Part shown: positions 61,164 through 64,000 of the stretch, in pieces
Layout of the letters: each line of letters starts with the position of its first letter
Numbering within the stretch: the first letter of the stretch is position 1
From: Mesorhizobium amorphae CCNWGS0123
GTDB taxonomy: Bacteria; Pseudomonadota; Alphaproteobacteria; Rhizobiales; Rhizobiaceae
Length of the DNA stretch: 64,000 bases
Direction: 5' to 3'
Assembly (NCBI RefSeq): GCF_001686985.1
Contig: NZ_CP015318.1
Span: forward strand, 5,764,001 to 5,828,000
Program-made: the position numbers and the translations under genes
Notes under the pieces: model-generated
Databases searched by the model: none
Told to the model about the DNA's origin: nothing
The model's input: the letters and a program-made list of their open reading frames with translations, nothing else

Positions 61164-62102
61164 ATGCGGCCGCTTGCGGTGATCGGCAACGTCAATGTCG
61201 ACCTGATCGTCGGCCCGGTCGCACCGTGGCCCAAGGCGGGCACCGAGACCGTCGTCGACCATGACGAGTTGCGCGTCGGCGGACAGGCGGGAAACACCGC
61301 ACTCGCCTGGCAGGCGCTGGACGTCGACTTCGACATCGCCGCCAATGTCGGCGACGACCAGTTCGGCCGCTGGCTGCGTGAAGCCTTCGGCCACCGCGCT
61401 GAAAAATGGCCGATGCGCGCCGAGGGCACGACACTGTCGGTCGGCATGACCCATCCCGACGGCGAGCGCACCTTCTTCACCACACGCGGGCACTTGCCGC
61501 GCCTGAGCCTCGCCGACGTCATCTCCGGTCTCGACGGCAAGCGACTGTCAGGCGGATGCGCACTGCTCTGCGGCTCCTTCCTCACCGACGATCTCACCCG
61601 CGACTATGACGCGTTCTTCGACTGGGCGGACAGGCATCGCATCGCCGTGGCGCTCGACACCGGCTGGCCGATCGACGGCTGGACCGCGGCGAACTGCGCG
61701 GCGGCGCGCGCCTGGCTGTCGCGCTGCGAGCTGGCGCTGTTCAACGAGGTCGAGACGCTGACCCTTGCTGCAATGGAAGACCCCGTCGATGCCGCGCGCG
61801 AGATCAGGTTCGGCATGAAGAAAGGCGCCGTGGCCGTGGTCAAGCGCGGACCGCAAGGCGCCCTCGCCGTCGGGCCGGATGGCGCCCTCGTCGAAGCGCC
61901 GGCGCCCGACGTGAAGGTCGTCGACACGATCGGCGCCGGCGACGTCTTCAACGCCGCCTTCCTGGCGGCGCTGGCGCGGGACCAACCGCTGGCCGCGTGC
62001 CTCTCCTTCGCGACAAAGGTGGCGTCTCGTGCCATCTCCACTTTGCCCCGCAACTATGGCGGAGCCCTGCTATTCGAGGACGCCAGCCATGAGCGCGCTT
62101 GA
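61164..62102 (+). CDS. PfkB-family carbohydrate kinase
   Basis: The 312-residue product starts MRPLAVIGNVNVDLIVGPVA, the N-V-N-V-D start of PfkB kinases. Other landmarks are DELRVGGQAGNTALAWQALD (sugar site) and VDTIGAGDVFNAAFLAALAR, with the G-A-G-D anion hole and catalytic Asp. It would phosphorylate the imported sugar or its derivative. The gene starts one base after the SIS gene and overlaps the ATPase gene by 14 bases. Ribokinase, fructokinase and fructosamine kinase cannot be told apart by eye; gene context favours a partner for the SIS enzyme. Confidence 0.85.
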   Translation: MRPLAVIGNVNVDLIVGPVAPWPKAGTETVVDHDELRVGGQAGNTALAWQALDVDFDIAANVGDDQFGRWLREAFGHRAEKWPMRAEGTTLSVGMTHPDGERTFFTTRGHLPRLSLADVISGLDGKRLSGGCALLCGSFLTDDLTRDYDAFFDWADRHRIAVALDTGWPIDGWTAANCAAARAWLSRCELALFNEVETLTLAAMEDPVDAAREIRFGMKKGAVAVVKRGPQGALAVGPDGALVEAPAPDVKVVDTIGAGDVFNAAFLAALARDQPLAACLSFATKVASRAISTLPRNYGGALLFEDASHERA

Positions 62103-63177
62103 AATCCGCGACATCAGCAAGAACTACGGCGCCATCGAGACACTGAAAGGCATCGATATCGCGCTGGAAAGCGGCGAGTTCCTGGTGCTGCTCGGCTCGT
62201 CCGGCTGCGGAAAATCGACGCTGCTCAACATCATCGCCGGGCTCGCCGAAGCGACCAGCGGCGAGGTGCTGATCGGCGGCCGCTCGGTGCTCGGCGTCCA
62301 CCCCAAGAACCGCGACATCGCCATGGTCTTCCAGTCCTACGCGCTCTATCCGAACCTCACCGTTCACCGCAACATCGGTTTCGGGCTGGAGATGCGCAAG
62401 GTTCCCGTCGCCGAGCGCGACAAAGCGGTACGCGACGCGGCGAAACTGCTGCAGATCGAACCCCTGCTCGACCGCAAGCCCGGCCAGCTCTCCGGCGGCC
62501 AGCGCCAGCGCGTCGCCATCGGCCGGGCGCTGGTGCGCAAGCCGCAGGTCTTTCTCTTCGACGAGCCGCTCTCCAATCTCGACGCCAAGCTGCGCCTGGA
62601 GATGCGCACCGAGTTGAAGCGCCTGCACCAGATGCTGCAGACCACCGTCGTCTACGTCACCCACGACCAGATCGAGGCGATGACGCTGGCGACGCGCATC
62701 GCCGTCATGCGCGACGGCAGGATCGAGCAGCTCGGCACGCCCGAGGAGATCTACAATTACCCGGCGACGCTCTATGTGGCGGGTTTCGTCGGCGCGCCGT
62801 CGATGAACATGCTGCAGGCAGTCGTCGAGGACGGCAGACTCGCCATTGCCGGCTCGGACGTATCGCTGCCGCTGCCGGCCGGCTTCAGGAACGCGGCACC
62901 GAACGGCGCGCCGGTCATTGTCGGGATCAGGCCCGAGGCGCTCCGCCTGGCAACCGGCACCGCAACGGAATTTCCGTTGCCGGTCGAGATCGACGTGGTC
63001 GAACTCACCGGCCCGGAACTGGTCACCACCGCGCGCATCGGCAACCAGCGGCTGACGGCCTGCCTGCCGCCGCGCGCCCGCGTCGCCAAGGGCGAGCCAT
63101 GCGCCTTCACCTTCGACGAGGACGCGCTGCGCCTGTTTGATCCGGCGACCGGCAAGGCCTTCGAAACAGCCCGCTAA
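62089..63177 (+). CDS. Sugar ABC transporter ATPase (UgpC/MsmX-type)
   Basis: The 362-residue product starts MSALEIRDISKNYGAIETLK. It has Walker A GSSGCGKSTLLNIIAG, signature LSGGQRQRVAIGRALVRKPQ, Walker B VFLFDEPLSNLDAKLRLEMR and the switch His in YVTHDQIEAMTLATRIAVMR. The C-terminal TOBE domain is GIRPEALRLATGTATEFPLP. It energises the CUT1 importer. It overlaps the kinase gene by 14 bases and ends the operon, four bases before a strong bidirectional terminator. Confidence 0.9.
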   Translation: MSALEIRDISKNYGAIETLKGIDIALESGEFLVLLGSSGCGKSTLLNIIAGLAEATSGEVLIGGRSVLGVHPKNRDIAMVFQSYALYPNLTVHRNIGFGLEMRKVPVAERDKAVRDAAKLLQIEPLLDRKPGQLSGGQRQRVAIGRALVRKPQVFLFDEPLSNLDAKLRLEMRTELKRLHQMLQTTVVYVTHDQIEAMTLATRIAVMRDGRIEQLGTPEEIYNYPATLYVAGFVGAPSMNMLQAVVEDGRLAIAGSDVSLPLPAGFRNAAPNGAPVIVGIRPEALRLATGTATEFPLPVEIDVVELTGPELVTTARIGNQRLTACLPPRARVAKGEPCAFTFDEDALRLFDPATGKAFETAR

Positions 63178-63180
63178 ACG

Positions 63181-63217
63181 CAAAAGCCGACAACGCCTCA
63201 GGCGTCGTCGGCTTTTG
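63181..63217. terminator. Bidirectional rho-independent terminator
   Basis: CAAAAGCCGACAACGCC and GGCGTCGTCGGCTTTTG pair over 17 positions with one mismatch around a 3-base loop, followed by TTT on the plus strand and CAAAAG complement on the minus strand. It separates the sugar operon from the convergent aldehyde dehydrogenase gene. Confidence 0.8.
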
Positions 63218-63262
63218 TTTGACGGTTCGGCGGTCAAGGCCGCCAGAACGGGACGACCGTCC

Positions 63263-64000
63263 TCAGTCGATGTCGAAGGACACGCCTTGCGCCAGCGGCA
63301 GCGCCTTGGAATAGTTCACCGTGTTGGTGGCGCGGCGCATATAGGCCTTCCAGGCGTCCGAACCGCTCTCGCGGCCGCCGCCGGTTTCCTTCTCGCCGCC
63401 GAAGGCGCCGCCGATCTCGGCGCCCGACGTGCCGATGTTGACGTTGGCGATGCCGCAGTCCGAACCGTCGACGCCAAGGAAGCGCTCGGACTCCTGCAGG
63501 TCGCGGGTGAAGATCGACGACGACAATCCGGCGCCGACTGCATTGTGTTCGTCGAGCACGGCGTCGAAATCGGAATACTTCATCACGTAGAGGATCGGCG
63601 CGAAGGTCTCTTCCGTCACCGGCGAGACTTGGCTTTGCATCTCGACCAGCGCCGGATGCACATAATAGGCATCCGGGTGGCCGTTCTCTACCCGCGAACC
63701 GCCGGTCACCTTACCGCCATGCGAGGCGGCTTCCGTCAGCGCGTTCTGCATGTTGTCGAAGGCGGCCTTGTCGATCAGCGGACCGACCAGCGACGAGGTC
63801 TCCAGCGGATTGCCGACCGAAACGCTCTGATAGGCCTTTTTCAGGCGCGGCAGCAGCGCGTCGTAGACGCTGTCATGCACGAACAGGCGCCGCAAGGTGG
63901 TGCAGCGCTGGCCGGCCGTACCCATGGCGCCGAAGGCGATGGCGCGCAGCGCCATGTCGAGATCGGCCGTCGGACAGACGATGCCGGCATTGTTGCCGCC
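63263..64000 (-). CDS. Aldehyde dehydrogenase of ALDH7 type (3' part, runs off right edge)
   Basis: The last 245 or so residues of an aldehyde dehydrogenase are visible; the start lies beyond the window. The catalytic Cys is in GTAGQRCTTLRRLFVHDSVY. Other landmarks are LVGPLIDKAAFDNMQNALTE, PVTEETFAPILYVMKYSDFD and NVNIGTSGAEIGGAFGGEKE TGGGRESGSDAWKAYMRRAT. The G-Q-R-C-T-T-L-R-R and G-T-S-G-A-E-I-G-G-A-F-G-G-E blocks are typical of ALDH7, the alpha-aminoadipic semialdehyde / piperidine-6-carboxylate dehydrogenases of lysine catabolism. It is convergent with the sugar operon. Confidence 0.9.
   Translation of the reverse strand, partial: GGNNAGIVCPTADLDMALRAIAFGAMGTAGQRCTTLRRLFVHDSVYDALLPRLKKAYQSVSVGNPLETSSLVGPLIDKAAFDNMQNALTEAASHGGKVTGGSRVENGHPDAYYVHPALVEMQSQVSPVTEETFAPILYVMKYSDFDAVLDEHNAVGAGLSSSIFTRDLQESERFLGVDGSDCGIANVNIGTSGAEIGGAFGGEKETGGGRESGSDAWKAYMRRATNTVNYSKALPLAQGVSFDID

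Overview
The window looks like a piece of a Rhizobiales genome, most likely Mesorhizobium or a close relative. It is GC-rich. It carries an alpha-galactoside (agp/aga) operon laid out like that of Sinorhizobium meliloti, a soxBDAG sarcosine oxidase operon, rhizobial small families (DUF982, DUF1236), rhizobia-type intergenic repeats, and several copies of the alphaproteobacterial general-stress promoter (GGAAC, 16 bases, NGTT). I see no rRNA, tRNA, CRISPR array, intact transposase or integrase.

Bases 1-23,600 are an accessory, stress-oriented region of small and often decaying genes. It holds the 5' part of an HWE-type sensor kinase, an OmpA-family envelope protein, a YidB-like protein, an ATP-dependent DNA ligase and a broken second copy of it, a DUF1236 protein, a DUF4142 protein, a stress-17M-like protein, a large catalase (katE), a PHB-depolymerase-type esterase, several tiny membrane proteins, a low-affinity iron permease-like protein, a phospholipase D-like enzyme, a frameshifted cation/proton antiporter, a general stress protein 26-like flavin-fold protein, TspO, a fasciclin protein and an XRE-cupin regulator. 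Matches to the EcfG/RpoE2 promoter lie upstream of ompA-like, DUF1236, a 33-aa membrane protein and DUF4142. One more drives an apparently gene-less stretch that could be a small RNA. A 20-copy GGGCTC tandem repeat lies at 8071-8190.

Bases 23,900-29,440 hold polysaccharide genes (nucleotide-sugar epimerase, nucleotide-sugar dehydrogenase, a WecA/MraY-type transferase) and a patatin-like phospholipase fused to a cyclic-nucleotide-binding domain. Bases 29,585-34,648 are soxB-soxD-soxA-soxG on the minus strand. A secreted GH16 glycanase with RTX-type repeats follows.

From 36,581 the window is dense catabolic operons. The agp cluster (36,581-46,657) has an AraC regulator divergent from two GH4 alpha-galactosidases flanking a peptide-type ABC importer. 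A minus-strand cluster (46,728-52,695) has a polyamine-type ABC importer with a hydantoin/Asp-Glu-type racemase and an acetyltransferase, opposite a GntR regulator. Two tandem paralogues of unknown function with a C-terminal helix-turn-helix-like segment follow. The last operon (57,096-63,177) has a sugar ABC importer, a SIS-domain isomerase/deglycase-like protein and a PfkB kinase, opposite a ROK repressor with a perfect 10-bp palindrome between them. Its gene set resembles fructosamine (frl-type) or amino-sugar catabolism. An aldehyde dehydrogenase of the ALDH7 type runs off the right edge.

The most useful second looks are the general-stress promoter set with its candidate small RNA, the repeated single-base lesions that break several genes in the first 28 kb, the zinc-knuckle mini-protein overlapping the iron permease gene, the tandem unknown paralogues, and the SIS/PfkB operon.
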